Virus record (IMG/VR): IMGVR_UViG_3300009105_000005
Span: 1 to 64,000 of that record
Strand: one strand, 5' to 3'
DNA: 64,000 nucleotides
From: a virus
The notes beneath the pieces are model-generated. The model did not search any database and had not been told where the DNA came from. It saw only the letters and a program-made list of their open reading frames with translations. The stretch's first letter is position 1. Every line of letters begins with the position of its first letter. This document shows, in pieces, positions 9,657 to 16,804 of this stretch. The translations under genes were made by a program, and so were the position numbers.

Positions 9657-10856
9657 TTAAGCAGCGATTTTGTCGATCTGCATCATGCAGTCATACGTGG
9701 TGTCACGCAGGGCCGACCATCCAACGTTCTCGACAACTTCCGTGTCAGATCCAGAGACCTTTCCGCCATCATCTTCATCAAACTTAATGCGCGGAAATGT
9801 AAAAATATAGGCGTTGCCGTCTCCATCTTCGACATTGAAAGACATGCTTGATTCCGTTCCGGCAAGGTACTTGGCGTAGATCGCACCGTCATTAAACAGC
9901 ACGTTAAATGAGCCGTTTACTCTGAACTTACCGACACCGATATCAGCGTTACCCAGGATGCCAACGCCCTTGTTGCCACGGATGTTATTACTGACATTCA
10001 GGGAAATTTCCTGAATAATCAAATCAGAAGAAACCGCTGAACCGGCTTCACGGATTGAACCGACATTGACAGCGGCGTTCATCACGGTATTGGCTGGAGC
10101 AGCTACGTTTGCTCCTGTACCGAATGATGATCCGGCAAAATCCGATGCAGCGATTGTTCCACCTACAAAGTCCATCCGTCCACTGACAAATTCTTCGGCT
10201 TGAACGATCAGAGAAAGAGCGTTACAGACCTGGCCACGGAATGCGAAAAATTTGGTCATGTCGGCCAATTGACGTTGGAACGTAAAGCTGGACATTGTTG
10301 TACCGTTCCGGAGCATTGAGCCCTTGATTGTGGCAGCATCAATTTCGTCCAAAACTTCATCGCCTGTGATGCTTTCCACGGTGAGTTCCTGCCCATCGAC
10401 CGCTGTTACCAGATGATAACCATCATCGCCGGCTGAACCGTAAAGTTCGACCCATTGACCGGCTACGATTCCGTGTGTCACAGATGAGCCGAAGGTAATG
10501 GTATTGCCTGCGGAAGCAAGGGTGAAATCCAGATTTGAGCCGGTGGCTCCGGATGTGATCGTAGTGGTTGATCCTGTACCGACGCCCACAAAGGCGCCGA
10601 ACAGCGCACCTTCCAGAAGTTCATCGGGCGGTGCTTCATAGGATAGTTCAAAATCAAATCCGCCGGCTGCTTCTCCGCCGACCCTGACAGCATCGGGAAC
10701 CTGTCGGTCTGATCGAATTTCATTGGACTCACGGGTTGCAACTCCGTGGCCGAAATCCTCTCCGGTAAAACGTAGATCGGTAAGAGCCGAGGAAGGGGTT
10801 TCTCCCCATGTACTTTCCTTTAAGTAGCTGAGTTGCCCTCTATTTGAGTCAGACAT
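9657..10856 (-). CDS. Major tail (tube) protein
   Basis: A 399-residue beta-rich protein (phrases GGFDFELSYEAPPDELLE, MSFNVEDGDGNAYIFTFPRIKF) between the tail terminator and the G-like chaperone, the canonical place of the tail tube subunit. The middle (about residues 90-170) is Gly/Thr-rich and may be an Ig-like or surface insertion. GGAGG lies before the ATG. It is expected to be one of the most abundant virion proteins. Family assignment is by context and overall pattern. Confidence 0.8.
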   Translation of the reverse strand: MSDSNRGQLSYLKESTWGETPSSALTDLRFTGEDFGHGVATRESNEIRSDRQVPDAVRVGGEAAGGFDFELSYEAPPDELLEGALFGAFVGVGTGSTTTITSGATGSNLDFTLASAGNTITFGSSVTHGIVAGQWVELYGSAGDDGYHLVTAVDGQELTVESITGDEVLDEIDAATIKGSMLRNGTTMSSFTFQRQLADMTKFFAFRGQVCNALSLIVQAEEFVSGRMDFVGGTIAASDFAGSSFGTGANVAAPANTVMNAAVNVGSIREAGSAVSSDLIIQEISLNVSNNIRGNKGVGILGNADIGVGKFRVNGSFNVLFNDGAIYAKYLAGTESSMSFNVEDGDGNAYIFTFPRIKFDEDDGGKVSGSDTEVVENVGWSALRDTTYDCMMQIDKIAA

Positions 10857-10868
10857 AATAAGCCTCCA

Positions 10869-11264
10869 CTAAAAAGATTCGTCCCTTGTAAAAGGGGTTG
10901 ATACGTTATATACAAACCGCCCATCGACCTCGCCAATGCGCGTTATACTCGATGTGTAGCAGATAATTCCTGAGAAAGTTACGCCCTGAAAAACAGCCTG
11001 TGCTGTGTCGGCCAGAGTCTTTAAAGCCCGTGTTCCTTTAGTCAGCGGCCCCCGAATGTTAATTGAAATGATCCCGGGATATCGGTAACGCTGTGACGAT
11101 CCGATATCGAGCCGAACGCCCTGGCCGTGATGAATTTCAAGTTCCGTAAAGGTCACATCCGGATCAGGGGTATAATCTGTGTTTTCCCATTTAATGGGCG
11201 TTGTGGCTCCCCATTCGGTTTCAAATCGTTGCTCTATGGCCTTTGCTTCATCTTCGAAAGACAT
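10869..11264 (-). CDS. Tail terminator-like protein
   Basis: 131 residues. It opens with a helix (MSFEDEAKAIEQRFETEW) followed by strands and the phrases GQGVRLDIGSSQRYRYPG and RGPLTKGTRAL, a pattern of tail terminator (gpU-like, DUF4128-type) proteins that cap the tube and join it to the neck. It lies just upstream of the tube gene, as expected. Only a weak ribosome site is visible. Confidence 0.7.
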   Translation of the reverse strand: MSFEDEAKAIEQRFETEWGATTPIKWENTDYTPDPDVTFTELEIHHGQGVRLDIGSSQRYRYPGIISINIRGPLTKGTRALKTLADTAQAVFQGVTFSGIICYTSSITRIGEVDGRFVYNVSTPFTRDESF

Positions 11265-11270
11265 AATTGC

Positions 11271-11711
11271 CTATCCAAATTTTAAAGTTGGAACAAACCC
11301 TCTAATCTGCGTTCCCATAAAAAGTTCAATGAACGTTAAGCCGTAAACTTGATAAGCCGGGGTATGCTTCCATCCAACGTATTCAACATTGATATTATGA
11401 GGAATACAGTTCGATATGATGATAGTGTCAAAAGGTCCGACTTGTTTTAATTTAATCAGTTCACCAAGGGCTTCTTTCTTAACGCCTTCTTTATTGACGG
11501 CCGGAAACAAGCGCATTGCCACGGAGCTGTCTTTGGCTTTAACGCCGATTCGATGGCTTAAAACATATGAGCCGGTATGGATAGGAGAGCGTGCTACGAT
11601 GCGTTTAAATGCTTTGGTGGCAACATCGATACGGAATTCTCTGGACGCTTCTTTGATACCCTGTTTGGCTTGGCCGAATGCTTTTTTTATTTGGCTTGTA
11701 TCATTTTTCAC
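11271..11711 (-). CDS. Neck / head-tail joining protein, HK97 gp10-like
   Basis: A 146-residue basic protein with the family-typical phrase RSPIHTGSYVLSHRIG (Pro-x-x-T-G-x-L-like core) and a C-terminal GTQIRGFV region. Such proteins complete the head-tail interface. The start is a GTG at 11711 overlapping the previous stop as GTGA, so translation is probably coupled. Confidence 0.7.
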   Translation of the reverse strand: MKNDTSQIKKAFGQAKQGIKEASREFRIDVATKAFKRIVARSPIHTGSYVLSHRIGVKAKDSSVAMRLFPAVNKEGVKKEALGELIKLKQVGPFDTIIISNCIPHNINVEYVGWKHTPAYQVYGLTFIELFMGTQIRGFVPTLKFG

Positions 11712-12073
11712 GACTGTCTCAATTGAAACGTCCAGATTGCTTTAGCCGGATCGGTTTTAATATTCTTAATGTCAAGATCAACGCTGTTATGCTCGATCTT
11801 GCATTTAAGATTTGGAGTGACAGACATATTTTCCACAGGGATTTGGGCTTTCATATCCGTGGGAAGCACTGTGACACCATCAACTTCATTGACACTCCAA
11901 TCCAGAAAAAGCATTTCTACCGTATATTCGTTAATGCTGTCAGAAGGCGTTCCTGATTCAGTATCGTAACCAGAATCGTCTTCGATATATTTAAATGTTA
12001 CCGTTTCAAGCAAATCGCTTGCTGCTTTAAAAGCGGCAACTGCTGCATTTTTAAACGCATCTTGCAATCCCAT
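11708..12073 (-). CDS. Head completion / head-tail connector protein
   Basis: 121 residues with an N-terminal helix rich in Ala and a beta-rich remainder (ETVTFKYIEDDSGYDTESG, KAIWTFQLRQS). Size and place (between a DnaT-like/adaptor gene and a gp10-like gene) match head-closure proteins. The ATG overlaps the previous stop (TAATG) and the stop overlaps the next GTG. Exact family is not recognised. Confidence 0.6.
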   Translation of the reverse strand: MGLQDAFKNAAVAAFKAASDLLETVTFKYIEDDSGYDTESGTPSDSINEYTVEMLFLDWSVNEVDGVTVLPTDMKAQIPVENMSVTPNLKCKIEHNSVDLDIKNIKTDPAKAIWTFQLRQS

Positions 12074-12639
12074 TAAAAGATCCTACCGTCAGCAATATTC
12101 ATTGTTAAAATGTCGTCCGAAGCGTAATTTGCTCCCCTTGTTCGTTGAAGCCTGCGGGCCGGACCTCTTTTCTTGACGCCATATTCTCTGACCATCTGAT
12201 AAACAAAATCCGGCATGACAGATTTGCGATCATATTTATCGGCTGTTAAATCAAGATTGCCGAGCTTCATGCGCCTCATGCCTTTCATGCCATCTTCAAC
12301 AGTGCGGTCAGAAGAAAGCAGCCACATGGCGAATTCAGCCGTTGCTTCTTTTAAAAAATCCGGAATTGAGCTTTCATCAACCAGATATCCTTCGGGATCG
12401 GTAACACCAATTCGGGGATATCCAAGGGCTTGAGTTGAAGCGGCCTTTAAGCCGTTCCAATCGATACCCTGGTCAAACAACCGTGTGGCCATAGCCAAAG
12501 CTATGTTCTTATTGGGATCGGTTTCACCAGCCCAAACAGTGGCGTTCAGACGACTTTCAAAATATGTGTTTGCCTCTGCGAGCGTGCTGTACGTGTTAGC
12601 GTCAACAGCGCCCGCAGTAGCGATTAATGTTAAAGCCAT
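12073..12639 (-). CDS. Head-tail adaptor-like protein (DnaT-like family)
   Basis: 188 residues beginning MALTLIATAGAVDANTYSTLAEANTYF, the signature of the phage family often annotated as putative DnaT-like ssDNA-binding protein. In structural clusters these are better explained as adaptor (gp6/gp15-like) proteins under the portal. Helical core, basic C-terminus (KKRGPARRLQRTRG). The start lies directly after the previous stop. The DnaT name reflects remote similarity only. Confidence 0.65.
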   Translation of the reverse strand: MALTLIATAGAVDANTYSTLAEANTYFESRLNATVWAGETDPNKNIALAMATRLFDQGIDWNGLKAASTQALGYPRIGVTDPEGYLVDESSIPDFLKEATAEFAMWLLSSDRTVEDGMKGMRRMKLGNLDLTADKYDRKSVMPDFVYQMVREYGVKKRGPARRLQRTRGANYASDDILTMNIADGRIF

Positions 12640-13506
12640 TTATATAAGCACCTTCGCCCAAATAGCTCCAGACGTATAAGCTGTTACGTTAGCCCGAATA
12701 TGGGTGTATGCAATTGCTACTTCATCCAGAGCGGCGGCTGTTTTACTGAGTAACGTATCCCACCTGGCAGTTCCGGCGGCAACTTCGGCATCGGTGGCAA
12801 GTGTGGCTTCGATCAAAACCGTTCCGACAAAGGCCAGAGTGCAGGCAATGTCCCAAAGATCATCGAGCGCATGTCCAGTGGCGGAACCGAATGTTACGAT
12901 AACGCCCAATTCAAGGGTTTGAGCAGCGGCCGTGATTGAAACGCCTGTTATCGGAAATGTTGACCCGCCATCACTCGACCATTTAAACGTATCCACGGTG
13001 CATGTAAACGTCCAGGTATCACCAGCAGTATGATTATCGGTGCCTACAGATGTAACCGTAACACCATTGTCAAGAGCTTGGGCCGAACCGGTGATTGCAA
13101 CTCCGGTGGCTTCCCATGTTAGCCCGCCGTCCTTTGACCATTGAAATGTATCCGGTGTGCCTTCAGCGTCAATTTCAACAACATAAACCAAATCCTCGGG
13201 ACCGGTATATGTTCCGCCGGATGTTATATCATCCGGTCCGCTTCCAGCGTGCACCGCAGCAGCAATATCTGCAATCGCATCGATTTTAACCTGGTAATCG
13301 GTTGCCACAACGCCGGTGAACGTCCCGCCGGATGTGCAATCATCAAGTCCGGGAGCCGTTGCTGATACAGCTGGAACCGTTGTACCGAAAATATGGGCAG
13401 GAATCTGGCTTATGTACGTTTCAGGGGCGCGTAATATGTTTACGATGTTAAGGGCTTCGCTTGCGCCGGTTGCTTTAACCCCATCGAGCAAGGTTAGAAT
13501 TTCCAT
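12640..13506 (-). CDS. Virion protein with internal beta repeats (possible decoration or base protein)
   Basis: 288 residues. After an N-terminal helical stretch, two to three related modules follow with phrases DTFQWSKDGGLTW and DTFKWSSDGGSTF, each followed by a TGV-ITGSAQ-like strand and an AGDTWTFTC or LDDLWDIAC segment. F-x-W-S-x-D-G-G-x-T-F repeats occur in phage surface proteins. GAGGT precedes the start. Its place between coat and adaptor genes suggests a head-exterior or neck protein. The function is inferred from context only. Confidence 0.5.
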   Translation of the reverse strand: MEILTLLDGVKATGASEALNIVNILRAPETYISQIPAHIFGTTVPAVSATAPGLDDCTSGGTFTGVVATDYQVKIDAIADIAAAVHAGSGPDDITSGGTYTGPEDLVYVVEIDAEGTPDTFQWSKDGGLTWEATGVAITGSAQALDNGVTVTSVGTDNHTAGDTWTFTCTVDTFKWSSDGGSTFPITGVSITAAAQTLELGVIVTFGSATGHALDDLWDIACTLAFVGTVLIEATLATDAEVAAGTARWDTLLSKTAAALDEVAIAYTHIRANVTAYTSGAIWAKVLI

Positions 13507-13516
13507 GCTTTACCTC

Positions 13517-13813
13517 TTACTTTGTTTTGGGGTCGTCCTTATTATCTTTATCGTCCTTTTTGGATCCAGGTTTTCCGGCAGCGGCCTGAACCTGTTCCAT
13601 CATAGCCGTGGCGTCTTTCATCATTTCCTCGGCCTTTTTCAGAACTTCCTCAGCCTGAGCTTGTGCGCTCACCGGTTCCGGAGCTTTGGCCTTGGTGTGT
13701 TTCTTAGGGTCAAAGTCCTCTAAATTGATAATAACAACCTCGGGCGCATCCTTATTCTTTTTTTTCTTCGGATTAACGATTGTAATCGTTTCCAGAGATC
13801 TCATTTCGCTCAT
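13517..13813 (-). CDS. Small Lys/Glu/Ala-rich protein downstream of coat gene
   Basis: 98 residues, very charged: Lys-rich N-terminal KKKKNK, a helical Ala/Glu/Lys segment (about 48-78) and a Lys/Asp tail. AAGGAAGG precedes the start. Not recognised; the composition suggests a head-associated or scaffold-accessory protein. It lies beyond the terminator at 13844, so it may be read by leak-through or from a separate promoter. Confidence 0.55.
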   Translation of the reverse strand: MSEMRSLETITIVNPKKKKNKDAPEVVIINLEDFDPKKHTKAKAPEPVSAQAQAEEVLKKAEEMMKDATAMMEQVQAAAGKPGSKKDDKDNKDDPKTK

Positions 13814-13842
13814 TTTATATCCTTCCTTTATGGTTAAAATGG

Positions 13843-13880
13843 AAAAAGGGGCGGGGGCTGTAGAGCCACCGCCCCTTTTA
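13843..13880 (-). terminator. Rho-independent terminator after the coat gene
   Basis: An 11-bp perfect stem (AAAAGGGGCGG at 13844-13854 with CCGCCCCTTTT at 13869-13879) and 14-nt loop. It lies 19 nt beyond the coat stop and ends in a run of T on the minus strand; A/T tracts on both sides make it partly bidirectional. It probably limits read-through so that coat is expressed above downstream tail genes. Confidence 0.85.
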
Positions 13881-13898
13881 TTTTAATGGATAAACGGT

Positions 13899-15089
13899 TT
13901 ATGCGTAGTTACGTCTGGCGACTACACACAGGTTGGGATCGAGGGTCTTAACGCCCCATAGGGCATCAAGGGTTACGACCACTTTGGCGTTTGTGTCGTC
14001 GTAGGCCAGCCGTGATCGGATAGACAGACCCGTTCGAGGATCTTGAACAACGGCCATTTTCGCGCCTGCACCGTCGCCGATTTCCGGCAATGGAGCCATA
14101 GCCAGAGCGAAAGCGTTCCGATGGAACATCAGGTTGGCGAAGTAGCGATCGGCGTAGTTAGCCGAACCGATGGTTTCAAACGTCACAACCGCGCCAGAGC
14201 TGTAGGCCTGAACTGCTTGCGGATAGATCGAAACGGCAGCGTTGGCACCACTCGACAGGGTGGCGTCGGCAGTAACAACGTACCGCTGTGTGTTGCCGGC
14301 AATCACGAAACTGTCACCGGCTTTCAAAGTTTCTACCAGAGACAGATCGGCCAGATTCATTGTGGTGGCGCGAATTGCCATGTTAGCGCCCAGGGAACCA
14401 GCCACGTCGGTTTCGGCCGAAACAACCGTACCGGAAGTATGATCGGTCAGGGTTTGTTGAACGAAATGTTCAACACCGAACCGAGTACCGAGAGAACCCC
14501 TCCGGCGGGTAGCCTTGGAGTCTTGCTCGCCGGCTACGTTAGCAGCGTGGAACAGGGTCATGTTCAACAGGGCCGCCTCAAGGGTGGAATCCAGACCGAA
14601 ATGAACCATGTCCTGATCAATCAGCGTACCGGCTGTATCCCGAAGAACCTTACGGGCATTGACGATATCGGCGGTTGTGAGAGAACTTGCCAGGTTGTAA
14701 GACCATGGACAGTCCACGTAAAGATCGGTAACATCGGATTCGATGCTGTGGGCGATAGCGTACACGGCAGGGGAAATATGATCGGTGATGATCTTTTCCG
14801 TGGTGTGGGCCAACTCTTTGTCGGTAAGGCCGAATTTAACTTCTTCCCATGTGCCGACGGTAATGTCGATCTTTGTTGGATTGACGTCGTTTACGGTTCC
14901 ATCACCGCCAGACTGGGTTGTGAAAGTACCAGGCTTGGAGATCTGGATGGTGTCGCCCTTGTTTGCGCTTTTGCGTTCTTCATCGTAGCCACGATGGATA
15001 CGTCCTGCCATGCCCAGGCAGTCTTCAAGGACGATCAGTGCTTCTTGGGCATAAAAAATTGGATTATAAGGATCAATGTAATTGGACAT
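13899..15089 (-). CDS. Major capsid protein, P22 coat (gp5)-like
   Basis: 396 residues with the P22 coat-type pattern: an N-terminal segment SNYIDPYNPIFYAQEALIVL, then GDTIQISKPG, TWEEVKFGLTDKEL, a variable beta insertion (about residues 215-290) and the C-terminal RNAFALAMAPLPE / GLSIRSRLAYD region. These are HK97-fold proteins with an inserted domain that form the shell around a scaffold. GAGGT upstream of the ATG. The scaffold gene lies 13 nt upstream and a strong terminator follows. GC content is visibly higher than in flanking accessory genes, consistent with high expression. Confidence 0.88.
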   Translation of the reverse strand: MSNYIDPYNPIFYAQEALIVLEDCLGMAGRIHRGYDEERKSANKGDTIQISKPGTFTTQSGGDGTVNDVNPTKIDITVGTWEEVKFGLTDKELAHTTEKIITDHISPAVYAIAHSIESDVTDLYVDCPWSYNLASSLTTADIVNARKVLRDTAGTLIDQDMVHFGLDSTLEAALLNMTLFHAANVAGEQDSKATRRRGSLGTRFGVEHFVQQTLTDHTSGTVVSAETDVAGSLGANMAIRATTMNLADLSLVETLKAGDSFVIAGNTQRYVVTADATLSSGANAAVSIYPQAVQAYSSGAVVTFETIGSANYADRYFANLMFHRNAFALAMAPLPEIGDGAGAKMAVVQDPRTGLSIRSRLAYDDTNAKVVVTLDALWGVKTLDPNLCVVARRNYA

Positions 15090-15102
15090 TTATTTTACCT
15101 CG

Positions 15103-15939
15103 CTAAACGATGTTCAGAGAAGCACCCGTTTTTTCCGCCCTGTCCCTGGCAGCCTTATAAGTGCCTGGGTCTTTGGCTTCTGCTTTAGAAAGGGTGATAA
15201 TTGAGCCTTCTCCGATGTTGTCGTTGCCGTGCGCCCCTGGACCTCCCGGGGTCGAACGGAGAATTCTGTTTTTGTCGGGGTAAGCTTCAACAATCGCTGA
15301 AATGGCAGTTTCAAAACCAGCCGGTTCGCCAAGTTTCTGCGGATCTTTGGAAAGGATTTTTGCACCGTTAAGATAACCGACGATTTTTACATCCCTTCCG
15401 GAGCCTTCAACCTTGAAGTATTTTCCGAAAAAGTCAGCGCCCATGTCCGGTGGCAGAATGGTTTTAGGCTTCTCGCCGTTAAACCAGGGACTCTTGGCGA
15501 ATTCAGACGTAAGCGAAAGATGCCGAATGGTGTTTTCCTGATCGGCAATCGTTGTATCTCTTTCACCAACAATCTTTTCATGTTCCGTAACAAGCTGAGT
15601 TTTCTCGGTTTCGTAAATTTCACCGAGTTGCTTTTTCAATTCTTCGACCTTTTCAGCCTTGACTAATTCTTCATCCTCAAGATTTTGAATCGTCTTGAGA
15701 GCTTCCAGAGCCTTGGCAGGATCGGTAATACTTTTAAAAGCTTTCAGCTTTTCCAGAGCTTCTTCCTTTGCCAGCCGGTGTTCTTTGGCTTCGTTGTTAA
15801 GAGCAGCGATCTTCGACAGTGCATCCGGTGCATCAAAAACCATTTCTTCGGCTTCACCACCTTCGATCTCTTTGATGTAGACAGGTTTTCCATCCTGAAC
15901 TACGACATTGCCATTTTCATCGAGTTTTAATTTCCACAT
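15103..15939 (-). CDS. Capsid scaffolding-type protein (DUF6651-like)
   Basis: 278 residues, first gene of the minus-strand virion operon. It has a beta-hairpin N-terminus (MWKLKLDENGNVVVQDG), a long coiled coil (about 45-140) and a C-terminal globular part with SPWFNGEKPKTILPPDMG that matches phage proteins of the DUF6651 type. Helical protein just before the coat gene is the classic arrangement of a scaffold that directs shell assembly and leaves the head. Very strong ribosome site (AAAGGAG). Confidence 0.75.
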   Translation of the reverse strand: MWKLKLDENGNVVVQDGKPVYIKEIEGGEAEEMVFDAPDALSKIAALNNEAKEHRLAKEEALEKLKAFKSITDPAKALEALKTIQNLEDEELVKAEKVEELKKQLGEIYETEKTQLVTEHEKIVGERDTTIADQENTIRHLSLTSEFAKSPWFNGEKPKTILPPDMGADFFGKYFKVEGSGRDVKIVGYLNGAKILSKDPQKLGEPAGFETAISAIVEAYPDKNRILRSTPGGPGAHGNDNIGEGSIITLSKAEAKDPGTYKAARDRAEKTGASLNIV

Positions 15940-16037
15940 GCTTACACTCCTTTCGGCTTCTCGCCGTATTACCTTTGGGTTGGCTTCATGCCAAAAACTT
16001 GGGTGAGCTTCACGCTCGGCTTTAGCTTGGGGAGAAA
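15940..16037. promoter_or_regulatory. Tandem short hairpins in the head/packaging divergent region
   Basis: Three spaced stem-loops share a CTTC loop core: CGGC-TTCTC-GCCG (15954-15966), TTGGC-TTCAT-GCCAA (15980-15994) and GAGC-TTCAC-GCTC (16005-16017). A weaker fourth follows at about 16018-16028. The last two sit in a direct repeat (TTGGGTkrGCTTCAyGC). They lie in the leader of the scaffold/coat transcript and close to the terminase gene, so they could be an RNA leader structure or the packaging-initiation site. No promoter for the minus operon is certain. Confidence 0.45.
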
Positions 16038-16088
16038 CAAAAAAAGGGCAGCACGATGTGTACGGACACCGTACTGCCCTTGGATTTT
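16038..16088. terminator. Bidirectional terminator-like hairpin between divergent operons
   Basis: AAGGGCAG-xACGxTG (from 16044) pairs with its near-perfect complement ending CTGCCCTT (16081), 13 of 15 bp, with a short loop. It is preceded by A7 and followed by GGATTTTTTG, so it could terminate transcription in both directions. It separates the packaging promoter (plus) from the scaffold leader (minus) and would stop stray antisense transcription. Confidence 0.65.
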
Positions 16089-16155
16089 TTGTTTCATTGA
16101 ATTCGTATTTTTAAGGTGGCCAGACCCCAAAATACAGAACCCCTTTATAAATTTC

Positions 16156-16186
16156 TTGACAATTCTTACTGATAGTGAGATTAAAT
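16156..16186 (+). promoter_or_regulatory. Packaging-operon promoter with palindromic operator-like site 2
   Basis: TTGACA (16156-16161), a 17-nt spacer and GATTAAAT resemble a sigma-70 promoter about 55 nt before the small terminase ATG. The spacer contains CTTACTGATAGTGAG (16165-16179), one member of the palindrome family found before five other starts. A protein bound there would block polymerase, so it is a likely operator. Confidence 0.6.
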
Positions 16187-16240
16187 GTCAAGACAAAAAT
16201 GTAACTTTCCAATAATTTTCTTACAAAAGTGTAGGTTTCT

Positions 16241-16804
16241 ATGTTCCGAAGACCTGTTCATCCTTCCAAAATGCACGAAATTATAGAGCGCCGTGTGAAG
16301 GTAAGTGAGCTATTTAAAAAGAGATATAAACATTATGAAATAGCCCAAATGCTCGGCGTTGATCGTTCCACAATTACCAAAGACATAAAAGCGATCCAAA
16401 AAGAATGGAAAGCCGAAGCTCTCGATAATTTACATATAGTAAGATTACGGGAGCTTGCCGATTTGGATGACATGGAACGAATTTGCATCGAAAGATTGGA
16501 AAAATTAGCAAAAAATCCACATCAGGGATCACGCTGGATGGAAGAACGCCGGAAGATCAAAGAACGCCGATCAAAACTGCTCGGCCTGGATGCAGAGCAA
16601 AAAATGAGCGTTAAGCGTGAGCTGACCATTATCACCAAGGAAAAACGCGACCAAGTTGTTTTAGCTGCTCTTGGTAACCGGCTTCCGGAAGGCATTGAGT
16701 ACAATCCTAAAATTGGTTTTACCGGAGATGCAATCGATGTGGAATTTGAGGAAATAAAATCTTCTAATGGAAATAGCGACACAACCCACACAGCAGCAGC
16801 TTAA
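16241..16804 (+). CDS. Terminase small subunit
   Basis: 187 residues with a helix-turn-helix at about residues 32-53 (HYEIAQMLGVDRSTITKDIK), a charged coiled-coil centre for oligomerisation and a C-terminal tail that would contact the large subunit. It recognises the packaging site on concatemeric phage DNA. Start: ATG at 16241 with GTAGG upstream. It overlaps the large-subunit gene by 38 nt, implying coupled translation. Family assignment rests on the HTH-plus-oligomerisation layout and on the neighbours. Confidence 0.85.
   Translation: MFRRPVHPSKMHEIIERRVKVSELFKKRYKHYEIAQMLGVDRSTITKDIKAIQKEWKAEALDNLHIVRLRELADLDDMERICIERLEKLAKNPHQGSRWMEERRKIKERRSKLLGLDAEQKMSVKRELTIITKEKRDQVVLAALGNRLPEGIEYNPKIGFTGDAIDVEFEEIKSSNGNSDTTHTAAA

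Noticed and set aside
14043-15188. Long plus-strand open frame opposite the coat gene
   Set aside because: It mirrors the coat protein gene in GC-rich DNA, has no ribosome site and encodes no recognisable pattern; a shadow of the coat frame.
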